64,000 nt of DNA from Botrimarina mediterranea (lineage in GTDB: Bacteria > Planctomycetota > Planctomycetia > Pirellulales > Lacipirellulaceae), in NCBI RefSeq assembly GCF_007753265.1, contig NZ_CP036349.1, forward strand, positions 3,133,363 through 3,197,362. Reading direction: 5' to 3'. Of this stretch, positions 18,891 through 26,962 are shown one piece after another (the stretch's first letter is position 1; every line of letters begins with the position of its first letter). Position numbers and translations under genes: made by a program. Under the pieces are notes generated by a model that saw nothing but the letters and a program-made list of their open reading frames with translations, did no database searches and was not told the DNA's origin.

Positions 18891-19112
18891 TTACACGTTT
18901 CTATCGCCCCGCCTCAACTCGCAATAGCGTCTCAAGCCCCACGCAGCCGCCACCAGCAGAACGCCGGTCGTCGCGCAGCTGAGGAAGACAGCGAACCCCA
19001 TCTCTGCGCCGCTCTGGTTTCTAGAGTCCAGCCATTTGGAAACCGATCGGAGGCAAGATCGCCGCAGACTTTCGTTGGCTGACCGGCGGGCTTCCGGTCT
19101 TGGCAGACTCAC
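18891..19112 (-). CDS. Possible small membrane protein
   Basis: A 73-residue frame with one hydrophobic helix (MGFAVFLSCATTGVLLVAAA) and a basic tail (RRYCELRRGDRNV), which would suit a single-pass membrane protein. The upstream 37 residues look arbitrary, so an internal start at the Met before GFAVF is more likely if it is real. No family is recognised and there is no context support. Confidence 0.2.
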   Translation of the reverse strand: MSLPRPEARRSANESLRRSCLRSVSKWLDSRNQSGAEMGFAVFLSCATTGVLLVAAAWGLRRYCELRRGDRNV

Positions 19113-19160
19113 AGGCTAGGTAACGTGCTGGCGCCACGTTCCAGTGATGCGATCCACCGC

Positions 19161-19898
19161 CTACAGCGTCCCGAAGTGGACGCATAGGCTGGACGGATCT
19201 ACTCCGTTCTTCAAGAGGGCTTTGGATATCTGGCTCTGGACTTGTATCTCAGTAATTGACGGGTCGTAGCAGTAGAGTAGCAGACTTGCCTTGTCACCCT
19301 GGCACCTAACAGGCCCGATCGGCTCGATGAGTAAAACATCACTCGCTCTGCCTAGCAGTTCGCTAAGCGCGGCGCGAAGTTGCGGTGTGCGTTTAGGGTC
19401 TGCTAGTGATACCCAAACAGCGATAATCTTCTGTGGTCGCCGCTCAAACCTGGCTACCGCCTGCCCGGTTTGAGTGAGAGCAGGACGACCTTCCCTAACT
19501 AAGTCGAGAAACTTACAAACCTCTTCCCTCGCTCTCGCGTATCCCTCGGTGGTTCGGCATAACCGATGGTACACGAGTGGTTTCAAATACGAAGGCAGAT
19601 TCTCAGGGTGTTCAGACATTAGGAAGCAGGGCTTCCGAATCGCATGACGCACACCTAATTCGTAGAGGAGATTTGGTGTCGGTTCAGTCGCATCAGCCAA
19701 TAGTAAGTCAACCGTGACGATTTGCTCCAGCAGCGGTTGGTTGAGCGTCTCCCCAATAATGCCATCGAATGGTGCACGGAACTCAATCTGCTTTGGCTCT
19801 TTCAGCGGATCGATAATCTCTTCGATAAGAGTCTCGACGGCCCGGCGTCGATCGCTTTCGGGGGAGCCGACTGCCGTAATCAAGAAGCAACGTGGCAT
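19161..19898 (-). CDS. Nucleoside 2-deoxyribosyltransferase/TIR-like fold protein
   Basis: The start is set at the ATG at 19898 (MPRCFLITAVGSPESDRRRA), giving 245 residues; 18 further upstream codons look non-coding. The N-terminal half has the pattern of deoxyribosyltransferase- and TIR-like domains: a first strand CFLITAVGSP, then VDLLLADATEPTPNLLYELG with the conserved N-x-x-Y-E-L-G, then VRHAIRKPCFLM. Such domains bind or cleave nucleotides and are common in prokaryotic conflict systems. The C-terminal part (IIAVWVSLADPKRTPQLRAA onward) is a second alpha/beta region that I do not recognise. The gene is isolated within an accessory region. Function is inferred from fold only. Confidence 0.65.
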   Translation of the reverse strand: MPRCFLITAVGSPESDRRRAVETLIEEIIDPLKEPKQIEFRAPFDGIIGETLNQPLLEQIVTVDLLLADATEPTPNLLYELGVRHAIRKPCFLMSEHPENLPSYLKPLVYHRLCRTTEGYARAREEVCKFLDLVREGRPALTQTGQAVARFERRPQKIIAVWVSLADPKRTPQLRAALSELLGRASDVLLIEPIGPVRCQGDKASLLLYCYDPSITEIQVQSQISKALLKNGVDPSSLCVHFGTL

Positions 19899-20064
19899 TG
19901 CTAGGCTGGCCCCTGTGAGAGAGTTATTCTGGGTGAACACTTGCCGTCGCAACGGGACGTCGACCGAAAGCGCCCACCTCTACCGCCAACCTCCTCGCCT
20001 GTCAACCATCACCTAGAGACTCCCAGCGGATCGGCCGCGGTAGAGCAGCTTTGTAGTTGTTGAA

Positions 20065-21162
20065 CTACGGGCCAGTCGTAATAGGGAGGCTCGGAATCGT
20101 AGGAATGACCACCGGAGTTAGGTTGGCTGGCGGGTTCGCAGGTGGTAGGTTTTCGCGCGTAGCTGCTGGTGAGATGTTAAGTAGGCTCTGGTTAAAGATA
20201 TCGATTGCTCTGTTCGAGTTGCCCATGAATTCGTTTTCTCCGGTGGCCAACCTAGGAATCTGGAACTCGTTCACGGTACCGCTCGCGGCGCCAGTCACTT
20301 TGATGGTGGTGCCATCGCTCAGCTTGACCGTCTTTTCCACTTGAACGTATGGCGGGTCTAGGACGCCGAGTTCCTGGATCGATAGAGTAGCTCTCGCAAG
20401 ACTGGGAATACCGCGCGCATCGACCCATGCGGTGTAGCTTCCGCAGCATCCGCGGTAGTGTCCCCTGTGACATGACTTCCACCAAGCGAGTCCCTTCTTC
20501 TCGATTCCGTACCAGCAAGTTGGTAGCTTGCATGCCATCGCGGTAGAGAGCGATCGTCTATACTCTTCCGCGTCATTCGACGTGTAGAAATCTCGTGTTA
20601 TAGGATCGATTTTCTCAGCAGTAGGTCGTGGCAGGAAGCCGACGCTGGTCAGCTGCCCTAGGCAGTTTGAGCAAGCATTGTCGCCTGCGAGTACAACACG
20701 GTACTGAGTTCCAGCGTGATCGCTTTGGACGGGCGCAACTGCCAAGTTATATCCACGCGTCATTAGATGCATGGCGCATTGGATTCGGCGCAATCGGCTT
20801 GGGCTAGTTACGGGAGCAATCCCCCAAGACTCGGCTACCGTTCTGGAGCCATTGAGATTTAAGACTTCGCTAACGAGCGTCGTCGGGTTCCATGTCAATC
20901 CTACCGTACTTCCTGCCGAGCTTGTCGCCTGAGTTGTTCCGGAGCTGATGACAGCAACGTGAGGGAGTGACCCTGGCTGGCAATGAGCCATCGCTACATT
21001 GCTTAGTGTCTGCTCATAAAGCAGATCGGTAATCGAGCCTACTTGTGCTACGTTCGATTTTCGGAGGTGAGTGTGAGTGCAGCCAGTCACTGCCAAGGCC
21101 AATACAGTTACGGCAATCGCGATCGACTGTCGCTCGATTCGGCGCCATTGAGTTGCAGACAT
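20065..21162 (-). CDS. Cysteine-rich lipoprotein of unknown function
   Basis: 365 residues. The N-terminus (RQSIAIAVTVLALAVTGC) is a lipoprotein signal peptide with a clear lipobox; Cys28 would be lipidated. The mature part contains SNVAMAHCQPGSLPHVAVIS and GLTWNPTTL, then a cysteine-rich middle (CSNC, CKLPTCWYG, CHRGHYRGCCGSYTAWV), a beta-rich section (VEKTVKLSDGTTIKVTGAA) and a Pro-rich tail. From memory, planctomycetes carry related lipoproteins of unknown role; I cannot name a family. It stands alone, and the adjoining ends show no operon partner. Confidence 0.75.
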   Translation of the reverse strand: MSATQWRRIERQSIAIAVTVLALAVTGCTHTHLRKSNVAQVGSITDLLYEQTLSNVAMAHCQPGSLPHVAVISSGTTQATSSAGSTVGLTWNPTTLVSEVLNLNGSRTVAESWGIAPVTSPSRLRRIQCAMHLMTRGYNLAVAPVQSDHAGTQYRVVLAGDNACSNCLGQLTSVGFLPRPTAEKIDPITRDFYTSNDAEEYRRSLSTAMACKLPTCWYGIEKKGLAWWKSCHRGHYRGCCGSYTAWVDARGIPSLARATLSIQELGVLDPPYVQVEKTVKLSDGTTIKVTGAASGTVNEFQIPRLATGENEFMGNSNRAIDIFNQSLLNISPAATRENLPPANPPANLTPVVIPTIPSLPITTGP

Positions 21163-21445
21163 CGCTCACCAATCCCTAGATTTGACGATGCAGAATGCGG
21201 GGCACCGTCCTGGTGCTCTAGACCGGAATACTCGGCGCCCACGCAGTAGGGGATTCGCGACGCCTGCGAGGTTTTGGCAAGACCTAAGGGGTGTGCATGC
21301 ACCACGACCGAAACAATCGCTATAACTTCGCGCCGTGCGTGCTATCGCCACGGGGTCGTGTAGGTGTAAAGCCCCAGCGATCCACAGTGCGTCAGTAGTG
21401 CCTGAACGTCCTGGCATTGTTTTCAGCTCGACGGAGCCTGTGTCA

Positions 21446-21598
21446 TCAGCGAGCCGCCATCCAAGCCTTCGCCGCCTCATAGAGCGCTTCGGATCGGCTC
21501 ATCTGGTTCGCCAACGCCTTCGCGGCGAACGACTTCGGCACGCGCGTCGGAATCGAGGTGGTCGGCTCGGCTTTCTTCAGCTTCTCGGCGGGGGACAT
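21446..21598 (-). CDS. Small hypothetical protein, second gene of a two-gene operon
   Basis: 50 residues beginning MSPAEKLKKAEPTTSIPTR, with a C-terminal amphipathic helix (SRSEALYEAAKAWMAAR). It starts 5 bp after the stop of the 83-residue gene, in the same direction, which is the main reason to believe it. The sequence is Lys/Ala-rich and has no cysteines or signal peptide. No family is recognised. Confidence 0.5.
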   Translation of the reverse strand: MSPAEKLKKAEPTTSIPTRVPKSFAAKALANQMSRSEALYEAAKAWMAAR

Positions 21599-21603
21599 TG
21601 CTG

Positions 21604-21855
21604 CTACTCGATGGCTCCTAGAACTGGTGACCCGGCTTCGAAGAAGGCGATCTGTTCCAGCGGCGCCCACGTCACAACGCCCACGACCGCCAAGTCGATC
21701 AGCCCGGTGACGATGACAAGCTCGCTCAGCCCGACCCGGTGGGCGATCTTCTCGACCGGGGCGCCAGCGCCCCATTCGGCTTCGACGTCGCGCACCGTCT
21801 CGGCAATGGTGAAGTGGTCGGCAGTGAGAGCGGCGAATCGTTGGAGCGGCGTCAT
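21604..21855 (-). CDS. Small winged-helix-like protein
   Basis: 83 residues. The middle (VEKIAHRVGLSELVIVTGLIDLAVVGVVTW) has the helix-turn-helix-strand rhythm of a small winged-helix domain: a helix, a short turn at VGLS, a second helix, then a beta hairpin. It could be a DNA-binding or protein-binding accessory factor. It is the first gene of a two-gene unit with the 50-residue protein. No family is recognised. Confidence 0.5.
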   Translation of the reverse strand: MTPLQRFAALTADHFTIAETVRDVEAEWGAGAPVEKIAHRVGLSELVIVTGLIDLAVVGVVTWAPLEQIAFFEAGSPVLGAIE

Positions 21856-22074
21856 GATCGCCGCAGAATACGCCCGTACACTTATTGGCTCAAGCCGCTA
21901 TATCATGAGTAGCGGGCGGAGAGGCGGCCCTAGCGGTTGGTTTTACCATTGAAGAGCCCCCCGCTACGAAGCATCCAGGCGTGGCACCGCCGAGATTGGC
22001 ATGATATCGTGCGGGCTACCTGCTGCTCGCTGGTCTGCAATCTTGCGCAACCATAAGAAGTAAGGGATGGTCTA

Positions 22075-22773
22075 ATGAGAGCTAACGCAATCGGATTTAT
22101 TCTCACTGCCGTGGCGGGGACATCGTATTGCGCTACCGCCGCTAGCCTCGTGACTTTCCAGTTCGTGGCAGAGAGCGTCAGTCAGTATTCAGAAGCCTTC
22201 TACACGGTGCCCCTAGGGACACGCGTTGTCGGAACATACACGTTCGATCTAGATACGCCAGGCGACCCTCCTGCGAGCCCAGTGGGCTTCACCTGGTACG
22301 ACAACGCCATAAAGGGTGCCACGCTTGCGATGGAGGGTTTTGGAGAAGCGACGGGCTACGGCGGAGGGACAATTCGCATCGGCAACCCCGTCCGCACTAG
22401 CGGGTCCTACAACTTCCTTTCCGACCAGTACGTCGCCTACTTCCCGGTCGCCGGTATATCACTCGACACAAGAGTTTTCGGGCGCCGCAATCTCGTCGGC
22501 GCACACATACGAATGGCGGACTTGGATATGGAAGGCATCGCCACAGCTGACCTATCCGCCAATCCTCCCGACCTATCGTACTTCCTGGACAATACGGGAC
22601 CCGACTACGACTCCGACAACGCCGAACTGTATCTCACGTTCGACACTGCCAACTCGGGCTACAACTCCAACCCATTCAGGCTGATCTCGCTGATTCGAGT
22701 GCCTGAGCCTTCCGCAACGGCACTTGCGTGTATAGCGTTTGTCGCGACGCTGCGGAACCGGCGCAGGCATTAG
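22075..22773 (+). CDS. PEP-CTERM protein
   Basis: 232 residues. The signal peptide (MRANAIGFILTAVAGTSYCATAA) is followed by a beta-rich domain (VTFQFVAESVSQYSEAF, GTRVVGTYTFDLDTPGDPP) and a C-terminal PEP-CTERM signal (RVPEPSATALACIAFVATLRNRRRH). It is predicted to be exported and processed by an exosortase. The 3' end overlaps the tail of the convergent minus-strand gene by about 200 bp. Unlike its minus-strand neighbours, its PEP-CTERM DNA is not part of the shared near-identical cassette. Function unknown. Confidence 0.82.
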   Translation: MRANAIGFILTAVAGTSYCATAASLVTFQFVAESVSQYSEAFYTVPLGTRVVGTYTFDLDTPGDPPASPVGFTWYDNAIKGATLAMEGFGEATGYGGGTIRIGNPVRTSGSYNFLSDQYVAYFPVAGISLDTRVFGRRNLVGAHIRMADLDMEGIATADLSANPPDLSYFLDNTGPDYDSDNAELYLTFDTANSGYNSNPFRLISLIRVPEPSATALACIAFVATLRNRRRH

Positions 22774-23763
22774 GGACTGGCGACGCATGAGGCCCCAGCC
22801 GGCGAGCATCGCGGCGAGCGCTAGGGCGGTGGGCTCGGGGATGGTGGCGACGCGAAAGCCGCGATCGATCGCGACACTCAGAGGCGACGACCCAATACCA
22901 ACCGGCTGTCCTGAGAGGAGAACTTGAAAGTCAGACCTCCAAGCGCTGCCGGAAACACCCATCAACACAGAATCTGATGGGGAGACTGAGTTCGTCTCAG
23001 TCCACTCCCAGACATTGCCGGCCATATCAAAGGCACCGTATGAACTCGTTGTCTCGCTATACGCTCCAACATCTGTTAGCGGATACATCCTGTTCGGCAT
23101 GGCTTCGCCTGAGTTGTAGCCATCGCCCGGCGCGTATCGGGTAAAGTTGGCGACGTTTGTCGTGTTCGGCGTGTCCAGCGTTGCTGGATCATCGGAGTCG
23201 GGCACGGAGTTCGAGCCAGTTGCGAAATCAAAATAGACAGCCGACTTCCCCGCAGACGCGTCATGGAACGCGGCCTTATACCACTCGTCCAGGCTTGGCA
23301 GCCAGTACTTTGCGTCCGAGTTCCTGCTGACAGTGAAGGGTTGAGACAGGTCCGCTGGGAGTTGAGTCAAATCGTAGGCGCCGCTTTCTGTGTCTCCGTC
23401 GCCCTGACTGTTATGCATCCAATTCACGAACCGTACGGCATTGAACCAAGTCACGAATACGACTGGTTTATTCGCATAGCTATAGTCTCGGCCGGCCTGG
23501 ACCCCTAACGCATCCTCCTTGACGGCATACGAATACGAACCGATATCGCCTAGCCGAACGATGCCGCCGTGACTACTGCTCATCATCTGCGACGAGAAGA
23601 GACCATACTGATCATCCATTGCCTTGGCGTTGAGAAACTCGACGTATTGGCGGTTGGAGACATTGGTGCGTGCAACCGCGAAGGTGTCAGCGACCGTGCC
23701 GAGTCCATTATCAGGATCGGCGGCATTGTCCGGGTTTCCCACGACCGCCCAATCGAAGCTCAC
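22573..23763 (-). CDS. SUMF1/formylglycine-generating-enzyme-like protein with PEP-CTERM motif and extended tail
   Basis: The open frame starts at GTG 23763. It has the SUMF1/FGE-sulfatase fold: VARTNVSNRQYVEFLNAKA, PVVFVTWFNAVRFVNWMH, KYWLPSLDEWYKAAFHD, GAFDMAGNVWEWTETN, and a final DRGFRVA. The catalytic cysteines of true formylglycine-generating enzymes are not evident, so it is more likely a binding or non-catalytic member. A PEP-CTERM motif (IPEPTALALAAMLAGWGL) lies near residue 310, but the frame continues about 60 residues past its RR end, antisense to the convergent gene; the normal stop appears to have been lost. The signal peptide lies upstream, separated by an in-frame TAG. The gene may be inactive. 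Confidence 0.7.
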   Translation of the reverse strand: MSFDWAVVGNPDNAADPDNGLGTVADTFAVARTNVSNRQYVEFLNAKAMDDQYGLFSSQMMSSSHGGIVRLGDIGSYSYAVKEDALGVQAGRDYSYANKPVVFVTWFNAVRFVNWMHNSQGDGDTESGAYDLTQLPADLSQPFTVSRNSDAKYWLPSLDEWYKAAFHDASAGKSAVYFDFATGSNSVPDSDDPATLDTPNTTNVANFTRYAPGDGYNSGEAMPNRMYPLTDVGAYSETTSSYGAFDMAGNVWEWTETNSVSPSDSVLMGVSGSAWRSDFQVLLSGQPVGIGSSPLSVAIDRGFRVATIPEPTALALAAMLAGWGLMRRQSLMPAPVPQRRDKRYTRKCRCGRLRHSNQRDQPEWVGVVARVGSVEREIQFGVVGVVVGSRIVQEVR

Positions 23764-23826
23764 GGCCGCAATTGTAGGCTGGCCGTAGGCGGCGACGAGG
23801 AGGAGCTAGAGGAACGATCGAGGCAT
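23764..23826 (-). other. Signal peptide of the SUMF1-like gene interrupted by an amber codon
   Basis: In frame with the SUMF1-like gene, an ATG at 23826 (preceded by GGAG) reads MPRSFL, then TAG at 23806-23808, then LLLVAAYGQPTIAA leading directly into the mature sequence. Without the stop this is a normal Sec signal peptide. The stop therefore splits the leader from the body. Confidence 0.75.
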
Positions 23827-23938
23827 TAGTCTGATCTCCATGGGGCTCGTACTAGCTAACCGTAACCGACAACGGCGAGCGAGGTCACGCTTCACTGGCC
23901 GCCGACCCCTAAAAGCGTCTCCAGCGAACCCCCTGCAG

Positions 23939-23996
23939 TTGCAGCAACAACCAGCGTTCAGCCCGAAGGAAGCGGGCTACTTTCGTGGCGCGGCGG
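23939..23996. repeat. Short dispersed repeat, copy 1
   Basis: A 58-bp element nearly identical to 24777-24833. It carries the hairpin AGCCCG-AAGGAAG-CGGGCT and ends in a GCGCGGCGG-type tail. It overlaps the last codons and stop of the PEP-CTERM gene at 23958. Confidence 0.65.
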
Positions 23997-24635
23997 CCGC
24001 CCCATCATCCACCAGCCAGCGAGCATCGTGGCGAGCACTACGGTGGTGGGCTCGGGGATGACCCGCACAGTCCAGGTATCGGTCTGGCGAAGCGTTGCTC
24101 GATCGAGGGTGCCTTCCCAAGGCCAGTGCGGTTGACCATTCGGGTCCGGTCCCTCTGGCGCCGGCGGCAAGTCCCAGTGTCGAAGCGTGACGTGATACTC
24201 GCCGGGAGAAAGATTCCCGATCCAGTAGCTCCTTTCCTCCGGCCCAGTGAACGCATCCCCAACGAAGCCATTCAGGCGATGGTAGAGGTCGAACGAAACA
24301 GTGCGGGTGTCGCCATCCACGACGGGAAGCTCTGTGGCGTAATGCGAGTAAGGGTCGGTTGTGTTAGTCAAGTTCTTGAGTGGAACCCATAGCGCAAACG
24401 AGTCACTTGCAGAGAGCGGGTCACGCTGCGGCCGCTGCTCAGGACGTTGCGTCGCGGGACTGAAATCCCAGGAGCGATGGTAAACCGGATCCCCGATCGA
24501 CTGGCCGGGGGCGGCGTTGTCAATGCGGCTCGGACGATCGACGTAGATGTCGAATCCATCCCAAGCAAAGGTGGGCTGTGCCGCTGCTGCGATAGGCAGC
24601 AGTAGCGTCAAGATGAGAGCCGCAAGGCGATGCAT
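23958..24635 (-). CDS. PEP-CTERM protein
   Basis: The start is set at the ATG at 24635 because it begins a clean signal peptide (MHRLAALILTLLLPIAAAAQ); 15 further codons upstream are open but atypical. The mature part has a beta-rich body (FAWDGFDIYVDRP, TRTVSFDLYHRLNGFVGDAF, GEYHVTLRHWDLP) of unknown fold. The PEP-CTERM region is IPEPTTVVLATMLAGWWMM, ending in basic residues. The final codons (ESSPLPSG and stop) are supplied by a repeat that recurs at 24777-24833, so the end of the gene was probably reshaped by that element. Confidence 0.8.
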   Translation of the reverse strand: MHRLAALILTLLLPIAAAAQPTFAWDGFDIYVDRPSRIDNAAPGQSIGDPVYHRSWDFSPATQRPEQRPQRDPLSASDSFALWVPLKNLTNTTDPYSHYATELPVVDGDTRTVSFDLYHRLNGFVGDAFTGPEERSYWIGNLSPGEYHVTLRHWDLPPAPEGPDPNGQPHWPWEGTLDRATLRQTDTWTVRVIPEPTTVVLATMLAGWWMMGRPPRHESSPLPSG

Positions 24636-24776
24636 GGCGATCACGGGGGCTAAGACGGTTGGCTCCTCTGGGGAAAGCACAGTCTAACCGCCTACGCCAT
24701 CTTGTCACACTTCGGCCCATCCGTCGTTGACAACGCCCCCGCCCCAAAAATTTGACGCGTAATAAATTCATTGAAA

Positions 24777-24833
24777 TTGCAGCACCAACCTGCGTTCAGC
24801 CCGAAGGCAGCGGGCTAATTCGTCGCGCGGCGG
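24777..24833. repeat. Short dispersed repeat, copy 2
   Basis: The second copy of the element, in the same orientation, with the hairpin arms AGCCCG/CGGGCT kept and only a few mismatches. It lies about 100 bp beyond the end of the gene at 24926-25282 and may act as its transcript end. Confidence 0.65.
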
Positions 24834-24925
24834 ACTGCGGTGAGAGGTTTGAGCCCATAAGTGAAAGGCCGCAGAGCAGTCGTCTGCCCTGCGACCTAGT
24901 TAATCACTCCATCATCAGACGCGCC

Positions 24926-25282
24926 CTATCGAGGCTTGTAAGCGTACGCGTGGCGGATGTAGGGGCGGTCGGTCTCATAGTCCCCGCCGTAGTCTCGCGA
25001 CAAATTAGCGTCGAGGTCTTCGTCCCACTGCTTGTATTCGATTCCGTACATGCGATGCGCCGCAACTCCGAATCGGAACGCCTGTTCGTGGTTCTCGAAG
25101 GCGTCACTGGAGCCCGCCATTTGCTTGACGGTATCATCGACATCCTGACCCATATCCCGTGCCGAATCGTCACCGAAGTCGGCCTTGGTCTGCTCCCAGT
25201 CGTTGGCGAACGCGGCTTTGATCCGTTCCCACGTGCTGTCGTCTTCAGCGGTTTGCCATTTGGGTCTAGCTTTGGTGGCCAT
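24926..25282 (-). CDS. Hypothetical acidic protein
   Basis: A 118-residue soluble, charged protein: the helical N-terminal half (WERIKAAFANDWEQTKADFG) is followed by DMGQDVDDTVKQMAG and a Tyr/Asp-rich C-terminus (DRPYIRHAYAYKPR). The Trp/Phe-spaced helices are reminiscent of small stress-associated proteins, but I cannot assign a family. The ATG is preceded by a purine-rich GGATC stretch. Neighbours are PEP-CTERM genes, which give no functional hint. Confidence 0.65.
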   Translation of the reverse strand: MATKARPKWQTAEDDSTWERIKAAFANDWEQTKADFGDDSARDMGQDVDDTVKQMAGSSDAFENHEQAFRFGVAAHRMYGIEYKQWDEDLDANLSRDYGGDYETDRPYIRHAYAYKPR

Positions 25283-25329
25283 GATTGATCCTATCGGGTT
25301 GACCGACGGTCGCTCTGACGCGCCGACAT

Positions 25330-26475
25330 CTAAGGAAGAGAAGGCTTGGTTGCCTTCCTATCCGACTGATACGAATGGCGTGCCAATCTGGAACCAGAGC
25401 ACCCCTGCAAGCGACGGCGACGCACGAGTCCCCAACCGGCGAGCATCGCGACGAGCGCTAGGTTTGTGGGCTCGGGGATGGTTGGTAGGACGGCGCCGTA
25501 GATGTTGGGGCTGTTCTGGTTTGAGCGGCCATCGGTCCAAACGATTAGTCCGTTGTCGATCGCGGGATAGTACTGACCACCGGCGGCGTTGCTCACAAAG
25601 AACGTATTACCGTTCGTGAAATCTTCGCCGTAGATATCGAATAGGTTCGGCGCCCCGCCTTCGCCTTCCCCCCAGAGGATAGTGGACCCCTCAATGACGG
25701 GAGTCTGAATCAACTGACTGGTCTCACTTTGAGCACGAACAAGAAAGTAGTCCCCCGTCGTCAAGTCCGTTCGATACAAACCCTCAACGCCATCGCGTAC
25801 GCCCATCCATACGACCGTCTCGCCGTCGATGGCAGGCCCTCGAAAGTCAGCTGTGAACGTGTTGTTGATCGCGTATGCCGTGCTAGTGGAGAGATTCAGT
25901 CCTTGAACGCCTCGGTTGCGCGAGTCAACCCAGATAACCGTATCGCCGCTAATCGCCGGCCGGAATTGGTCGCCGACTGCCGAGGAAACGACGAACTCCA
26001 TGTTGGTAAGTAGATCGAACCCATAGATGTCGCTCCCCCCGTTACGTTCGTCCTGCCAGACGATCAAGTTGCCGTCGATTTGGGGGCGCCGCTGGTTTCG
26101 ACTCGCAGTTGATATGGGGAACTCGACGCCCGTGCTTAGATTCTTCGCGTAGATATCGGCGCCGCCGTTTCGATAGTCCTCCCAAACCACAACGTCGCCG
26201 CTGATCACGGGACGATACTGTGAGCCCGTCGCGGTAGTCACAGAGAACTCAACTCCAGTCCCGAGGTCTTTGCCGTAGATGTCATACTCGGTCCCTGATG
26301 CAGCGCCTCTACCGTCTTCCCAAACAACGACCTGCCCACTGACATCGGGGAATTGCTGGAAGGCTGAGTAGGTCGAGATGGCGAACTCATCCAAGCCATC
26401 GGCACTGGCTTGCCTGTCGAAGCACATCGCTGCGAGAAGGAGTACGGCGAGATAAGAATTGCGGGCAGGATTCAC
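25330..26475 (-). CDS. PEP-CTERM protein with TolB-like beta-propeller repeats
   Basis: 381 residues. The signal peptide (MNPARNSYLAVLLLAAMCF to ASA) precedes about six blades of the type PVISGDVVVWEDYRNGG-x-DIYAKNLSTG. Each blade has the V-V-W-x-D-x-R and D-I-Y pattern seen in TolB-like propellers, so the fold is probably a closed propeller. The PEP-CTERM part is IPEPTNLALVAMLAGWGLV plus RRRR, followed by about 24 extra residues that do not belong to the motif; the stop may have shifted. The tail DNA belongs to the shared cassette also present at 18.2, 22.8 and 24.0 kb. Likely surface-displayed; ligand unknown. Confidence 0.85.
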   Translation of the reverse strand: MNPARNSYLAVLLLAAMCFDRQASADGLDEFAISTYSAFQQFPDVSGQVVVWEDGRGAASGTEYDIYGKDLGTGVEFSVTTATGSQYRPVISGDVVVWEDYRNGGADIYAKNLSTGVEFPISTASRNQRRPQIDGNLIVWQDERNGGSDIYGFDLLTNMEFVVSSAVGDQFRPAISGDTVIWVDSRNRGVQGLNLSTSTAYAINNTFTADFRGPAIDGETVVWMGVRDGVEGLYRTDLTTGDYFLVRAQSETSQLIQTPVIEGSTILWGEGEGGAPNLFDIYGEDFTNGNTFFVSNAAGGQYYPAIDNGLIVWTDGRSNQNSPNIYGAVLPTIPEPTNLALVAMLAGWGLVRRRRLQGCSGSRLARHSYQSDRKATKPSLP

Positions 26476-26962
26476 GAGCGACTCCCTGGTTGCCTATTGA
26501 AGACGGTGGTACGCAGTCCCTGTACAGTATGCGAGGCCCCAGACGTTTGCCACCAATGTAGCGATCTACCGAAGTCGCCCGGCGAAAACCCGCCTGCTTT
26601 TCCGTCCCTGGTTGGCGAAAACACTGGCCGCTCCGTTGTGGGGCGGTTGGGAAATTCCAAATAAGCGTCTGGCCTATCTGCACCACCACCCCCTAGGGCC
26701 TAGGGCACCAGTGGCGCCAGGCACCAACAAGCGATTCGCGAGGCCGTGCGCGCTGTCGTCGCAATGGCTCTCGGGCTACAAGTGGGCGTCGTGACGTTCG
26801 TCCTGGATTCTGACAACAACCGGGCGGTTTCAAGTTGCAACGACCCTGGCGAGTCGCCTGTCGATGTGACCTTCCCCCGATCTATGTACCAGGCGTTGCT
26901 AGAGAATTGGAATCGTTGGATGCTGCTCCGCCGGGCCGCGTCCGCCCTGGGGCCTACTTCTG
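26476..26962. other. Intergenic region
   Basis: Nothing convincing is seen here; open frames are short and lack protein character. Confidence 0.4.
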
